From assembly GCA_035772735.1 (NCBI GenBank), contig JASDFA010000016.1:149246501-149310500 (forward strand): a stretch of DNA of 64,000 bases. The letters run 5' to 3'. The stretch comes from Datura wrightii. Taxonomy: Eukaryota; Streptophyta; Magnoliopsida; Solanales; Solanaceae. The notes beneath the pieces are model-generated. The model ran no database searches. It saw nothing but the letters and a program-made list of their open reading frames with translations, and had not been told where the DNA came from. Made by a program: the position numbers and the translations under genes. Positions 24,421 to 36,330 of this stretch are shown here, piece after piece. The first letter of the stretch is position 1. Each line of letters starts with the position of its first letter.

Positions 24421-25060
24421 TAAGGAGGTATCGATATAGGCTGCGTATCGAGAAGTAGATCAATACCAAAATCAATCTCCCTCTTGGGAGAAATTCCCAG
24501 TATATAATCTGGAAATACTTCTGGATATTCGTATACAGCAGGAACTGACGGGATAGTTGGGGTTTCGGATGTTGCATCCTTACCCCTAACTAGATGATAC
24601 ACACAACCCTTAAAAATCATCTTTTCGACTTTAAGGTAGGAAAAAGCGACCTACAGGCATAACTGAACTACCCTTCCATTATATGAATGGCTCACCTAGA
24701 AATCAGAACTCTACCGCACAGGTTCTATAGTTCACTGAGGTATAACATTCTTGTAGCCAATTCATGTCAAAGATAACATCAAAATCTGTCATGGCTAGCT
24801 CTACTAAATCTGCTGCGTTGACTCTCTAAAGAGCTGTGATAGTGAAATTTCTATATACCCGTCAAGCTATGATTGAATCAACGACTGGAGTAGAGACTGA
24901 GAAGGGTTCTGATAGGATTTCGGGACTGACTCCGAAACTACTAGCAAATAGGGCATTACAAAAGGTAAAGTAGATCCTGGATCTAACAAAGCATAAACAT
25001 CAAGGTGGAATACTCATAACATACCAATGACTACATCTGGGGAGACCTCCTGCTCCTAAC
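24420..25060 (-). pseudogene. A pol: protease and PR-RT linker
   Basis: An open stretch (24420-24620) gives GCVYHLVRGKDATSETPTIP, YPEVFPDYILGISPKREIDF and DLLLDTQPISIPP, the usual linker that ends just before RT. The retropepsin lies rightwards (24640-25000): FDVIFDMNWLQECYTSVN-like sequence with the GMDWL box changed, and the start region near DVVIGML at about 25020-25040. Stops at several points. Confidence 0.7.
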
Positions 25061-26385
25061 GAGATGCGAGGGCATAGAATCTGTTCTAGCGTTGTCTGCC
25101 ACCTGCACTAGTGGACGCACCCAGCTAGGCTGGGCATGCAAGTGGAGCTACTGAGCTATTTGCTGGGGCTCGGCCCATATCATGGACCTATTTGGTTGAT
25201 GGACAATCTCTGAGCATGTGTTTGGGCTTCCCACACCTGAAAAAAGCACCTAAACCTACTAAGCACTGATCCATGTGTCTCCAGCCACACCTGCTGCACT
25301 TTGGAATGCTGGACTCTGTGGGTTTGCTACCCTGATCTCTAGACCCTTATGCTCGTCCCCTTTGATCACGCCTAGATCTGGATGGCACACTCATAGCTGA
25401 TGACTCTAGGGAGGAAGATCTCTGGTGGGACTGCTAGTGGTGCCCACTAGGCCTCTCCTGGGAGAATTCTAAGCCATTGGTACTGAACCTGTTGGCCTCT
25501 CTCTCCTGCTCACTCACCTCTACTGCCTCCATCTGCTTAGCGTATAGAACTATCTAGGGAAAATCAATGTCCTGATGCAACATTATGGTCCAACAATCTT
25601 TGACGAAGTAGTCTGCTATCCCATGCACCAATCGACTCACTCGGGCTCTCTGATTTATCACAATCTCAGGTACATACTTGGATAGACGAGTGAACTCCAA
25701 GGCATACTCCTGAACTGTCATCTTTCCATGGTTCAGGTTCACAAACTCGACTGCCTTAATCTCCCTCATCTCACGAGGGAAGAACCGGTCCAGAAATGCA
25801 GTATGGAACTCATCCCAACCAATGGGGCCTGCTCCAACTACCCTACTACCCTCCCATTGCTTGAACAAAATTTGCGCAACCCCTTTCAGCTAGTACGAGG
25901 CTATATCTGCATACTCGTCACCCCCATGATGTGGGTGATTTTTAGAACTTCCTCAATAAATTATGTGGATCCTCATCCACCTTTGATCCATGAAACTCAT
26001 GAGGGTTCATCCTCAAAAAATCTCTAACTCTTACTATTGTTGCATTCCCATTCTGTGGGACATGCACTACCGCCTATTGGTTGACCTAGGCGGTCAAGGC
26101 CTGAGCTAGCATCTGTATGGCTGCCCTGAACTCAGCATGGGCAACCTTCTCAGGTACATGATCCTTTTTGGCTGGTGGGGCCTGCTTATGCCCATCCCTA
26201 TTGCCATTCTCGTGGCCATTTCCATTCCCATTCCTTCTTCCATTAACGCGGTGAGGAGGTATGATTCTACAAACGTGTCTAGCATGAGTTAGAAGGATAG
26301 AGAGACATCTCATCGCATGACATAGATCATGAAAGAAGGTAACATTTGCTAAATGTTTCATAGCCTCTTCGTCATAAGTGTGGCA
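25061..26385 (-). pseudogene. A gag: capsid and single zinc knuckle
   Basis: The N-terminus (26086-26361) reads PPHRVNGRRNGNGNGHENGN; the expected start codon of the MPPxRVN motif is ATA, so the start is lost here. The capsid (25554-25868) gives GPIGWDEFHTAFLDRFFPRE, MREIKAVEFVNLNHGKMTVQ and YALEFTRLSKYVPEIV, the retrotransposon Gag domain. A basic linker leads to a CCHC region near 25200-25330 (CGKPKHMLRDCP-like). Between capsid and N-terminus are several stops. The 5' end of this gene is inside the tandem duplication described separately. Confidence 0.75.
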
Positions 26386-26580
26386 CCCATCCCTATTTCC
26401 ATTCTCATGGCCATTTCCATTCCCATTCCTTCTTCCATTAACTCAACGAGGAGGTACGATTCTACAAACGTGTCTAGCATGAGTTAGAAGGATAGAGAGA
26501 CATTTAATCGCATGGCATAGATCATGAAAGAAGGTAACATTTCCTAAATGTTTCATAGCCTCTTCGTCATAAGTGTGGCA
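26191..26580 (-). repeat. 195-bp tandem duplication over the A gag start
   Basis: Copy 1 (26191-26385) and copy 2 (26386-26580) are direct repeats, starting CCCATCCCTA and ending AAGTGTGGCA. By hand count they differ at about 11 of 195 positions. The length is a multiple of three. Confidence 0.95.
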
Positions 26581-26651
26581 TGCTTTACACCCATGAAAAA
26601 GACTCTACTTAACACGGCTTTCAGAAACCCTAGGACACTTCAAAACCTAAT

Positions 26652-26663
26652 GCTCTGATACAA
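26652..26663 (-). promoter_or_regulatory. Initiator-Met PBS of A
   Basis: On the - strand the sequence is TTGTATCAGAGC, one base different from TGGTATCAGAGC, just inside the 5' LTR. Confidence 0.8.
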
Positions 26664-26667
26664 AGTT

Positions 26668-28573
26668 TTTCACGATCCGAACATGGGCCCGAATCAAGGC
26701 ACGGGACAACGAACCCCGAGGGCTCCAAGTCGACCATGGAATGAACATGACATCTAACTCAATCATAACAAAATGAAAAATCAATATAATTAACATAGAA
26801 GAAGTCTGATAATCTCATAACATTAGAATACATAACATAAATCTGAGTTGAATACATGTTATGTCTAATAAGCCTCTACTACTGACGAGTTGATGGGACA
26901 AGACCTCAACTAACTCATTAATGTTTGAAACTGAAATACAGAATATAACTGACAAGAAGGGTCCTCAGAACATTAGGATTCACTAACTCTGACTGGAACG
27001 TGCTAACACTGAAGACCAAGCAAGCGCCAGGACTGAGCCTGGATATCAGAGCCTTTATCATGAAATGATACAACATAGAGTATGTGGTTAGTATGAGGAA
27101 TGTACTGAGTACGTAAGGTAAGTAAAATCGCTAAGTAAGTAAGTAAATCAATAGTCATGCTGAACATAAACATTTTATTATAAGAGTTTGAGTGTAGGAC
27201 TTGCATGCTATTATATGTAAAACATGATTCATGCATAACTAGGTGAAAACTAATAATCATAAGTAAAACTGAACATTGGGTCAAGCCTGTTAAAAACATA
27301 ATAACATGGTTGATAAACATGCATAACTGAAATCATGAGGAACAATGGGAGACTTATCATATAACCGACATTACCATGATGAGCTTACATGGTGCCGACT
27401 ATAACACTCAAGTGAGCAGAGCCGTTGAAAGCCTTTTCAGGGCTAACGACATTACTATGATATCGATATTAAGCTAAAGGCCTCGTTAGGGTAGGGGAAA
27501 CTCACAAGGGAGGTCCCAAATAATCTAAACATACCTACGTTAGCTCATAATTCTGATGCTTAGGGTTGACTGACCCTTAGTCTACTCGGTGCTAGACACT
27601 ACTCCCAAAAATATGAATATGGTCTCCATCATTTTTCAACGAAGCTGACCATCGTCTAGTGACGAAGTTGAATCATAACGTACATGCATAATCTGAAATC
27701 ATAACATAAGGAGCCGTGGGCTAAAACATTAGCAGAAGCTAAAAATTATGGGAGTCTAGACACCAAAATCCATGTGGTAAGATAATAACATGAAATTTAG
27801 ATAAATCATGAAATATACTTGATCATATGGGCTTCCCCAATACTTAAACATGCTTAACATAATCTTGATCATTCAAAAATATGAACATGGACACGGATAA
27901 TTCGAAATCATACTTTTATCATATACATCCCGTCATGCTTGAATACATATATCATAAATCTCATCTTTCATGAACATCCATGTATGGGCAATATAATTTA
28001 TAGTACTTGAAAATGTAATTTATACTTGAAAACATTGTAAAATATGCCCCTTAATCATAATTCAATATTAGAAACATGTATTGATCATACACATGATTAA
28101 TACTTAGAGAATTCACATGTTGGGGTTAAAACCCCAGAAATTTATACTGCCAGTCCCCACGAGGGACTGGACAACTCGTGCACATCACCAAGACTAGTGG
28201 TATCAAGTCATTGTCTTCACTGGAATCGTGCCTTCTGAGGGTCACCATGAGGGACACCATGACTCGTAGTCTACCCAACGACTCGTGGTGACTAAGTCAT
28301 CATCATCACCGCTCAAACTCCTTCAACCTTCAATTACTCTCGACCACTGCCCATACAACAAATCGTGGTGCTGACCATGACTCGTGGTCACACTCGTGGT
28401 CACCTCAAAACTCAAAATTTCAACCTAGTCCAAAATCCTCCCCACAACTCACCCAACACCTCGTGGTGCATCCCACGGATCACTGGATGACTCGTCTTGT
28501 GACCTAGTGCAGAAAACTCTATTTTCTCTATTTCAACTCCTAGGTTAGATCATAGAGCTTTAAAGGTATTACA
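26668..28573 (-). repeat. 5' LTR of A with internal deletion
   Basis: The LTR is 1906 bp. It aligns with the 3' LTR except that about 330 bp, equivalent to 12815-13145, is missing at 28137. It carries the palindrome variant TGATATCGATATTA (27468-27481) and the inverted repeat CCAGTCC...GGACTGG (28150-28170). It ends GGTATTACA. Confidence 0.9.
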
Positions 28574-29118
28574 AATTTCTCAAGAATAGACTATAGAACT
28601 TCGGGGAATTCTCTCTCAAGCTAAGCTAGGGTTCATCCTGAAAGCTTCAGAATTCGAGTTCTATCTAAAAGGTTTTCTTCTCGGAGTATGTGGGACTTAA
28701 ACAGGGGTTTTCTTCCACCCTTGTGTCCCAAGATTTTTAGAAAACTGAGCTATGTAGTTTTCTTTAGAAATGATGATTTAGGTGTTTTCTTCTAATGCGA
28801 AAATTCCTTAACTCATCTATGTTACTAGGCTTTCATGTCTAGGATTACTATATACACATGGTGTTATATCCATGATATTATTTTCATTTTATGTAGTATC
28901 TTTTCCATGGTCGTGATTTTACATGAATTTAAAGATTTTGTCTAATAAGCTAGTATTACCTTCAATTAGCATTATTTGTCAAAATACATATGATTTTCTC
29001 AAGAATATGCATTTATTACTTACAGTATTTCTAGCATTCTTTGTATAATTAATATCTTCAATACTTTCAGAAATCACAGTAATCTCAGTATATCTTCAAT
29101 ACTTCAATATCTTCAATG
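28574..29118 (+). repeat. LTR H, right part
   Basis: Sequence resumes the + strand LTR broken at 11305 and aligns with 37000-37500 (shared TTTTCTTCCACC, GTGTCCCAAGATTTTT, AATTAGCAT, ATTTGTCAAA). Similarity ends near 29118, where the - strand Athila-type non-coding block starts, so the rest of H is missing. Confidence 0.75.
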
Positions 29119-30910
29119 CCCGATTTAATCAATGGAATGATATACAACTTTGTTAAGACTTCTTAACCTCATGAATCGACCCTCAATCTTAGAAAACTCA
29201 TGCAAATCAACCGATCAAGAAATCTGACATGAATGTTATCTCTCATAAAACATGTGCCCTTACAACAAGAGAGTTACCCATTCTCACAAACAATTTTTTT
29301 TTAAATCACAACATATATGGGTAAATGAATAAAATTAAGCTTGCTCTCACAAAGAATTCACATGCATCATGTAGTGACCCACAAACTTGCCCTTAGTGTT
29401 TTACTCCACTAATTTAAGGATGTATGAACATAAGATCAAGTAGGACTTAATGGGTTGTAATGTAAGCTAAGGGACGGGTAGGTACTATTCTGGCCAGTAA
29501 TAGTGACTATCTTCCCTAAGCGCTTTTAATAACTTCAACCTTCATTAAGGATATTTCTTCTCTTACTTCACCCTCATTCTTTTCAATCCTGAATTTTTTT
29601 CTTCTTGTTTCCCTTTCTTTATGCACACTCAACTTAGTAGTAAGGAGTACTTAAGCAATTTTTTTCATTCATTTATTTTCTTACTCCCTACTAATAATCA
29701 ACCATTTTCACACAAGTGCACCTTTGTCCTTTTCTCAACTTTTACAACTTGCTACTTTTCCTCCTTTTTCCTGTTTTTCACTCCTTCACTCTTCTGGATT
29801 TTTTTTTCTTACGCGCTTAGGAGTTTTGGATCAAATTCAAGGATAATGAAAGAAAAAGGATTAAGCTTATGTTGTAGCTATCAAAGAATAGGCTCAAGGC
29901 TCAATGGGGCTAACTAGGATTAAATATTCAAGGTAGGTAAAGTTAGGGATAACATTTAGGTTCATTCAAAGAAATGCCTAAATCATCTCCTACAATTCAC
30001 ATCCTTCATTTCGTTTTATATACACACCAGGAAAGTTCTAGACACTCCACAGTAGCATGGAATATTCAAAAAACTTACACTCTCAGCACATGGTCAATTC
30101 AAGACACATTCAGCAGACTCTTACTCAGCTAATCACAAGAATTCAGAATTAAGCTTCAATCACATTGAGTCAAATTCAAGAGCCTAAGTGTCTCAAACAA
30201 AGTTATACACTTGCATGCTTCAACACTCAACATACTTGCATCTAACAATCATGTATCGCACATAACAAGAACATCAAGCCATCAATAAGCTACGGGTTCA
30301 AAAACCAACCTATTGACTAATTTTCCTCAAGACGATCATCATCCATCCATCATCGGAAACAATCTCTAACTTGACTAAAAATATTATATACAGACAACGA
30401 AAATTTTTTATTCTTCGGTTGAAAGACCCGCCGTCGGAAAAGAATCGCAAAGAAAAACCAACGGGTGATTAAGTCATGGTTGACACACACAAAAAAAAAA
30501 TTTCAAATATTTCTCACAAGCATTACATTCACCAAAAATCGTTAAGCACAAAAATTTTGAAATTTCCCTCACCCCACACTTGAATCATGCTATGTCCTCG
30601 TAGCATCAAATTAAAATTTAAAGAGGGTGAGAAATACTCCCCAAGGCCTCTAGGCCTAGCTAATAGCATGCTTTTCTTCAACTTTGCACAAGTGGGTGTT
30701 CGACCACACACTTTTTCTCTTCCATGCTTGTTAGCTTCCTCCTCCACGGGTACTCAGACTTCCCCTCCATCTGTGCTAAACTTTCCACCAAAACAACACA
30801 AGATGAAAAATAAATAAAATTAACTTAAATGCAAGAAATTAAAATGGTACCCATCGTACCCTTGGGTTGCCTCCCAAGCAGCGCCTAATTTTACGTCGCG
30901 GCATGACGTA
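29119..30910 (-). repeat. Conserved non-coding block of K
   Basis: The right part (30150-30910) is similar to W 8504-9240; the left part (29119-30150) is similar to E 57960-58920 (shared CTCATGCAAATCA, CTTACTCC-type stretches, TAATGTAAGCTAAGG, GAGTTTTGGATCAAATTCA). It contains only short open frames, none shared between copies. Confidence 0.7.
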
Positions 30911-30917
30911 TCAAGTT

Positions 30918-31865
30918 TCACCGTTTTTTCCTCCACCTTGAGGATATGAATCTCACCCCTAGTTTGTTCTCTAGTTTTCTCTTATTCTCCCGGGGTGGTG
31001 GTGAAAAAATTATAGGACCAAGCAGTAGATGTCGCCTTTGGCATTTATTGGTCCTTAAGTAAGTGAAGTCATTCTTTCTTTCAGAATTAGCAAATTTCAG
31101 AATATATGGGGCTTGTTCCCCTTCTATATCTTTCTCCACCAGTTTGGATGACTCTAGTTCTAGGTTGTCAACCAAACTCAATGTCGAAAAATGATTCGAG
31201 TGGGGTACAATACACCTCAACTCTGAAACTGCATTTTGCTCGACTTTCTTACTTGTATATACCTTCTCCACATGAACATCTAACTCCTCATGTATGTCAA
31301 ATGGTAGGTACTCTATCTCTTCTTTCAAGAATGGATCGGCTATACATGTGAGACAATCATGGAGACTCTCGAGAGCTTCCAACAGTTGAGCTTGTTTCAA
31401 GAACTCACTCTTTTCTTCTCCTCGTGGTCCCTCCTGAGTATTGCATAAAACCGTCACTTGCAAATCAGAGCAAGCTTCAGCTTCAACCCTCATCTCCATG
31501 AACTTATTGCTTATCATTTCCAAGGCCTCTCCATTTTCCTCTTGCTGAATTCTCAATGCTTCCATCTCCTCCTTCATAGCTTCTATTTGCTCAAGGATCT
31601 ATTTTAGCATGTCTTCTATTTGAGCTTGGCGTTCCAAGTCCTCATTTTCATCATGCCTATATTCAGCAAAAACAACAGAAGGATCATAGTAGGGGCTTGG
31701 GGGAGGGGAGTATGCATTCAGATAGCCATCTCAATGGCCATCTTGACCACCACATATATTGCACGTGTTACAGTGTTGCCACAAGTGGGGTCCTCCGCAA
31801 TTTAGACAGGACTCATCAAAGTAAGAGTATCCACTATTTAACCCATTTATATTCCATGATGTCAT
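30918..31865 (-). CDS. K gag-like zinc-knuckle and coiled-coil ORF (two in-frame stops)
   Basis: Taking the ATG complementary to 31863-31865, one frame runs 315 codons to 30918, broken only by a TGA and a TAG in the first 95 codons. Residues about 20-45 hold a knuckle-like cluster, CLNCGGPHLWQHC then CNICGG. A Pro/Tyr-rich segment (PPPSPYYDP) follows, then an acidic, heptad-like helix (EEMEALRIQQEENGEALEMI) suggesting a coiled coil, and a basic C-terminus (PPPRENKRKLENK). CxxCGGPH is typical of Athila-type Gag knuckles, so I read it as a Gag derivative. The uninterrupted part is the last 219 residues. It could also be a captured host ORF, but its place after the PBS favours Gag. Confidence 0.6.
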
Positions 31866-31995
31866 GTTAAGAAGGGTATCAGATTAAAAACTAAAAATAA
31901 AATAAATCTAAAACTAATAAAGAAAAAAAATTTCAACACTTAAGGAAATTTAAAAATCACACAAAAACAGAAAAATTCACTGAACTTCGCCAAGT

Positions 31996-32012
31996 CCCCG
32001 GAAACGGCGCCA
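31996..32012 (-). promoter_or_regulatory. tRNA-Asp primer-binding site of K
   Basis: The - strand reads TGGCGCCGTTTCCGGGG. It matches the complement of the plant tRNA-Asp 3' end (including CCA) at 16 of 17 bases by my recollection of that tRNA. Athila elements use this primer. Confidence 0.8.
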
Positions 32013-32018
32013 AAAACT

Positions 32019-33509
32019 TGTTGTTCCCACAAGTGTACGGGTCATACATGTAACATAGTGGCCCTTTTTAAGAGCCGGATGTCGAACCCACAGGGACTGG
32101 ACCAATTAAGCTAACTATCAAGTTCAAGTGTGACATTAAATGCCCCAAGTGTTGATTGTAGAAGTTTTCGATAGAGTTAATTAAGTCTAGGGATGGTCAG
32201 CGAAATACTCTGAATTAATTTAAGGAGCAACTAGAGTTAAAGCCAGATAATCATGTGATACTACGATTTGCAATGGTTTAAGTATGAAACTATCAACTGC
32301 CATCTCACATAGTTAGAATTGCATGTTTATGGTCTTCCGAACCTCTAAACACGACAAACTAGACTCACAACTACATCATTGAGCGGGGGTGTGACATTCT
32401 AGTTCGTGGGCAATTCACTACGTGGATGTGGTTTATGGGGTTTATGCTCTTGATTAGGGACTTTCATACCTCTAATCATTTAACTCAACTTAGCCTCACA
32501 ACTACTTCTTCGAGGGGTGATATGATAATTCTAAGTTGGTGTCTAGCTCATCCCATTTTATCAACCAATCAAGGTATTAGGTATATTTCTATCCCAACAC
32601 AAATCATATCGTGAGATATAATCTTGCTCCCTACATTCTCTTGTTCTTGCCTAGGTTATCTTTCTCAAGCATGTACGTAAGCTTAACCCACTTATTTTCA
32701 TGGTGATATGTCATAAAAACAACCATAATTCAGAATGCAAGACAAAACAACAATTAATAACTTAAAACCAAAACAAAATTGCAAAATCACAATCATATCT
32801 TGTGGCTTCAACCCTAGAGGGAGGATTCTAGACACTCATGTTTGTATAATTACAAGAAAACATAATTAAAGTAACCTACTTACAAGAATTGGTAGAACAG
32901 AAGATGAAATTGATGAACCCTAGGTGAGTTCTCCCACTTCTCCCTCACTCCTTGGCAGTTTTTCAGAAATAAATCGTGACTTCCCTGATTTTAGGAGCTA
33001 AGGGACCTATTTATAATAAATGAGAATTGTACAAAATTATGCCTGTCGTGGAATGGCTCCGTGTCACGGAGTGTATCGCGGAGCACTACCTCTGTGACAC
33101 GGAGGTAACGCGAATGCATACTGGAAACTCACAAAACCGTCACCAGGCAGCTCCTTGCCACGTTGGCAGCGTGTCACGCTGCTTGTGCAGCAAGCTAGGT
33201 GGCGTGTCATAGACATGGTCGTGCAGCCTGCCTGCCGTGGCACGTTGACAATGTGTAGGTGGGCTGTTTCGCGCATCCTCCTCACTGACGATCGCATTTT
33301 AAATCTGATTCCATGCCTCCGCTTCACCAACTCATGGATTAGTCCCTCAAATTCATTTTAAACCTACAAAAACAAGAACTAATCATGTTGGTTAGTGTAT
33401 ATATTCATATTTACTTAAAATTACATGAGAATGCATATAATTACGTCGATAACCAATACAAAACTAAGCATTAAAGAATCACTTGGGCATGCAATTATAC
33501 CCATGATCA
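32019..33509 (-). repeat. 5' LTR of K
   Basis: The LTR is 1491 bp, starting TGATCATGGG and ending GGGAACAACA on the - strand, next to the PBS. It contains GC-rich inverted modules at 33055-33260 (CTCCGTGTCACGGAG and relatives) and begins with an imperfect hairpin (33482-33509). It is similar to the E LTR (56366-57763). Nothing coding is visible. Confidence 0.85.
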
Positions 33510-35224
33510 ATCTTAAAACTGAAACCATATGTATATCGTAAGGATCAATATTTCCAAAAATATTCATAAACCCGTCAAAGTCATAAAATGCAGGGAAAAC
33601 ATTTCATAAATCATAACATGAGCCAAAAGAACATAATCATGAATATTTCAAAACCATGAGGAACAATGGGAGATTTCTATAACCGACATACTCCACATGA
33701 GCACACATGAAGTCCGACTTGTACTGCTAGTCGGGATGCCGTTCATACCTTACCAAGGGTATGAACCATGAAGGCGTGATATCACTCATCAAGGCCTCGT
33801 AGGGTGTAGGGGATAGTCACTGAGGAGGTGCCAAGCATGATCCTATGGTGGCACGTAGCTTTGAGATTCAAGGCGTAACCTAGTCCCTGAACCAATTCGG
33901 TGTTAAGTACTACTCCCAAAAAATGCAACATGCTCATAACATTCACAATGTGACATGCATGGCTAGTGAGAACATGGGAATCATGACATACTTGAGAATT
34001 AATATTACTAGCCATGGAATTGGGCCTGTGAGTCGGCCAAAGACATAGTTCAAGAATCATACACGACATATAGGGCATGGCACAAAATCATAATCATATT
34101 TGAAATAATTTAGGCAAAACATATTCATGACAACATGAGAAATAGAAAACTTGAAGACATGCTTTAAATTCAAAATTCATATCGCGCTTGCGGAATCATT
34201 ATGAACATAAATTTTACTAAAAATCCCGCATAATTGGACATCCATACTTTAAGAGTCTTAAATCAGGGAATTTAAAATATATACAAGTAAAATAAGCCCA
34301 AACACTTCAAAACCCACAATTGAAACACAATACCACAGGCTCATGTAAACTTTTGAGGAATCATGCAAACGGGGTTAAGACCCATAAGAATTTAGAAAAT
34401 TAAACATAGGAAATGAGAAGAAATGGGTATGGATAGGGACTAAACTACATATTCAAACCCCACATACCTGGAAATTTTGAGTCTCCCAATATCCTTGGAA
34501 ACCGTAGGAAGATTCTTGAAGAATTTTGGAGAAGACACTTGAATTCCCTTTCCTCCTTCCTCTCTAATATTATATGAATAGAAATGAAGTTTTTAGGAAT
34601 GATTCCCCTTTAAAAGACCTGGTACTGACCTCAAAATGATGTAGTTTAGGACCTAGGTGTATAGGAAATTACGATAAGGCCCTTACTAAATCACAAGATA
34701 TAACTGTCAGGTGACCCTAATGGGAAACCTGACGATTCGTTGCTAGGAGTAATGAGTCTTCTGGTCATATATTCAAGTTCACTGGAAATTTCCTTTGGTT
34801 TATAATCGAGTACACGACGACTCATCCTCTAAGAAAATGACTCGTCACCAGCTTTCGTCGAATACACTATCAACCTTATACCAATTCACTGTTGTGTCAT
34901 CCAATGACTCATCCCACAACTCATTGCCCGAAATGACGAGTCATGGCCTTCTCTCATTAAGTACACTAGTGGACCTCCTCTATTTTCCTTCTCCCTTACC
35001 CCACGACTGGCCTAACGACTCGTGGTGTCTGACCACGAGTCGTTCCCTCGCCCGTGGGGACCCCGAGTCCCTCATCTTCCCAGGCCTTCCTCACGAGTCA
35101 CCTGATGACTCGTTTGGCCTCCTCACGAGTTGTTAAGCGACGCGTTCTGCAACTGCTGCAATATTTTCCAATTTTTCTCCTTATTCACTTCCGGACCTGA
35201 TCGTTGGGTTCTTGAGGTATAACA
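33510..35224 (-). repeat. Truncated chromovirus LTR, - strand
   Basis: It aligns with B-type LTRs (GAGGAACAATGGGAGA, GTGAGTCGGCCA) and ends GAGGTATAACA at 35224, the - strand LTR start. The other end, with TGTCACGACCCG, is missing. ACGACTCGTGG-type motifs cluster at 34720-35140. Its right edge sits in an integrase frame of G. Confidence 0.75.
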
Positions 35225-36330
35225 GAAGTAGGAAGAGATAAACATGGATTTCATTATAGGTGTATATGGTACGTGCCAATATCATGACTTGATATGGGTG
35301 GTTATATACAAGATGACTAAGTGAGCATATTTCATGCTAGTTAAGACCACAAATTCAGTTGACGATTATGCTAGACTTTACATTCGGGAGTTAGGTTGCA
35401 AGGAGTTCCTTTTTCCGTTATATCAGATAGGGGTACTCAGTTCACTTGACATTTTTGGAAGTCATTTCAGAAGGGCCTTGGTACTAAAGTTAAGCTCAAC
35501 ACAACTTTTAACTCAAAAATAGATGGTCAGGATAAGCGGACCATTAATACTCTAGGGAATAAGTTGGATTCTACATGATTGATTTCAAGGGTAGTTGGGA
35601 TGGTAACCTACACCTCATTGAGTTTTCCTACCATAAAAACTACTACTCCAGCATCTATATGGCCCCATTTGAGGATATTTATGGGTGGAGATGTAGGTTA
35701 CCTACAAGGTGGTTTGAGGTTAGTCAAGCTACCTTGGTATGGCCTGACTAAGTTTATGAGGCTGTAGAGAAAGTTTAGCTTATCAAAGAAAGGCTGAAAA
35801 CAGCTTAGAGCCAATAGAAATGATATGCAGATGCGAGGAGAAGATAACTTGAGTTTTCTATTGATGATTAGATGTACTTAAAAATTTCACCCATGAAAGG
35901 GGTGATGTGGTTTGGTAGGAAAGCACAACTCAGTCCTTGCTATGATGGTCCCAACAAGATCTAGAGGCGTTTTGGCAAGGTAGCCTATAAGTTGTACTTG
36001 TTCGCAAAGTTTGCATTAGTGCACCCAGTTTTCCATGTATGTCTGTTGTAGAAGTGCACTAGAGATTTGACCTCAGTTATGCCATTGGAAAGTGTGGGAT
36101 CACTGAGGTCAGATCACTGATGTTAATGAATTCATGCCTTCCAGTTACTTTCATGTCTTAGTATGAATTCAAGTTAATGAATTCAGTTCAGTATATGTAT
36201 CTTAGTTATGATTCAGTCACTCCGTCAGTATTCAGTCTATAGCTCTCAGTTTCTGGGTTGCAGCTCTTTGCGTACTCTTTCAGCTTTGTTAGTCTCCATT
36301 TGAGGACGAAAGTTCCCAAGGTGGAGATAA
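35225..36330 (+). pseudogene. G pol: integrase remnant and polypurine tract
   Basis: The + strand translation starts within the core (INMDFII, then VVIYKMTK) and continues TNSVDDYARLYIRELG, FGSHFRRALVLKL, MAPFEDIYG and the C-terminal region MKGVMWFGRKAQLSP, VHPVFHV. Frames change at least five times. After MPLESVG (36090) it jumps directly to the 3' untranslated part, so the chromodomain is deleted. A purine tract (AAGGTGGAGATAA) precedes the LTR at 36331. Confidence 0.75.

Larger units (their letters stand above)
11306..28573 (-). mobile_element. Chromovirus A (Del/Tekay-like), interrupted by B
   Basis: A has two LTRs in the same orientation (3' LTR 11306-13556, 5' LTR 26668-28573). Internal order on the - strand is PBS, gag with zinc knuckle, protease, RT, RNase H, IN, chromodomain and polypurine tract. 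It spans 17.3 kb because element B (15995-23831) lies inside RT. Without B it is about 9.4 kb. Internal coding is broken by stops, and RT and IN catalytic residues are lost. It sits inside LTR H with a 5-bp target duplication. Confidence 0.9.
29119..33509 (-). mobile_element. Athila-type non-autonomous element K
   Basis: On the - strand: an intact-looking 5' LTR (32019-33509), tRNA-Asp PBS, a gag-like ORF starting 131 bp after the PBS, the GGCGCTGCTTGGGAGGCAAC junction motif, then about 1.7 kb of non-coding sequence. It is cut at 29118 by LTR H. No protease, RT or IN is present between ORF and non-coding block. The layout fits the non-autonomous plant classes called LARD or TR-GAG. Confidence 0.75.

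Noticed and set aside
30918..31577. Possible host gene encoding a coiled-coil protein
   Set aside because: It lies in frame with a zinc-knuckle region that starts just after a tRNA-Asp PBS and LTR, so it belongs to element K.
31996..32012. Partial tRNA-Asp gene
   Set aside because: Only the 3' 17 nt are present, in antisense and next to an LTR. It is a primer-binding site. The same applies to the TGGTATCAGAGC sites.
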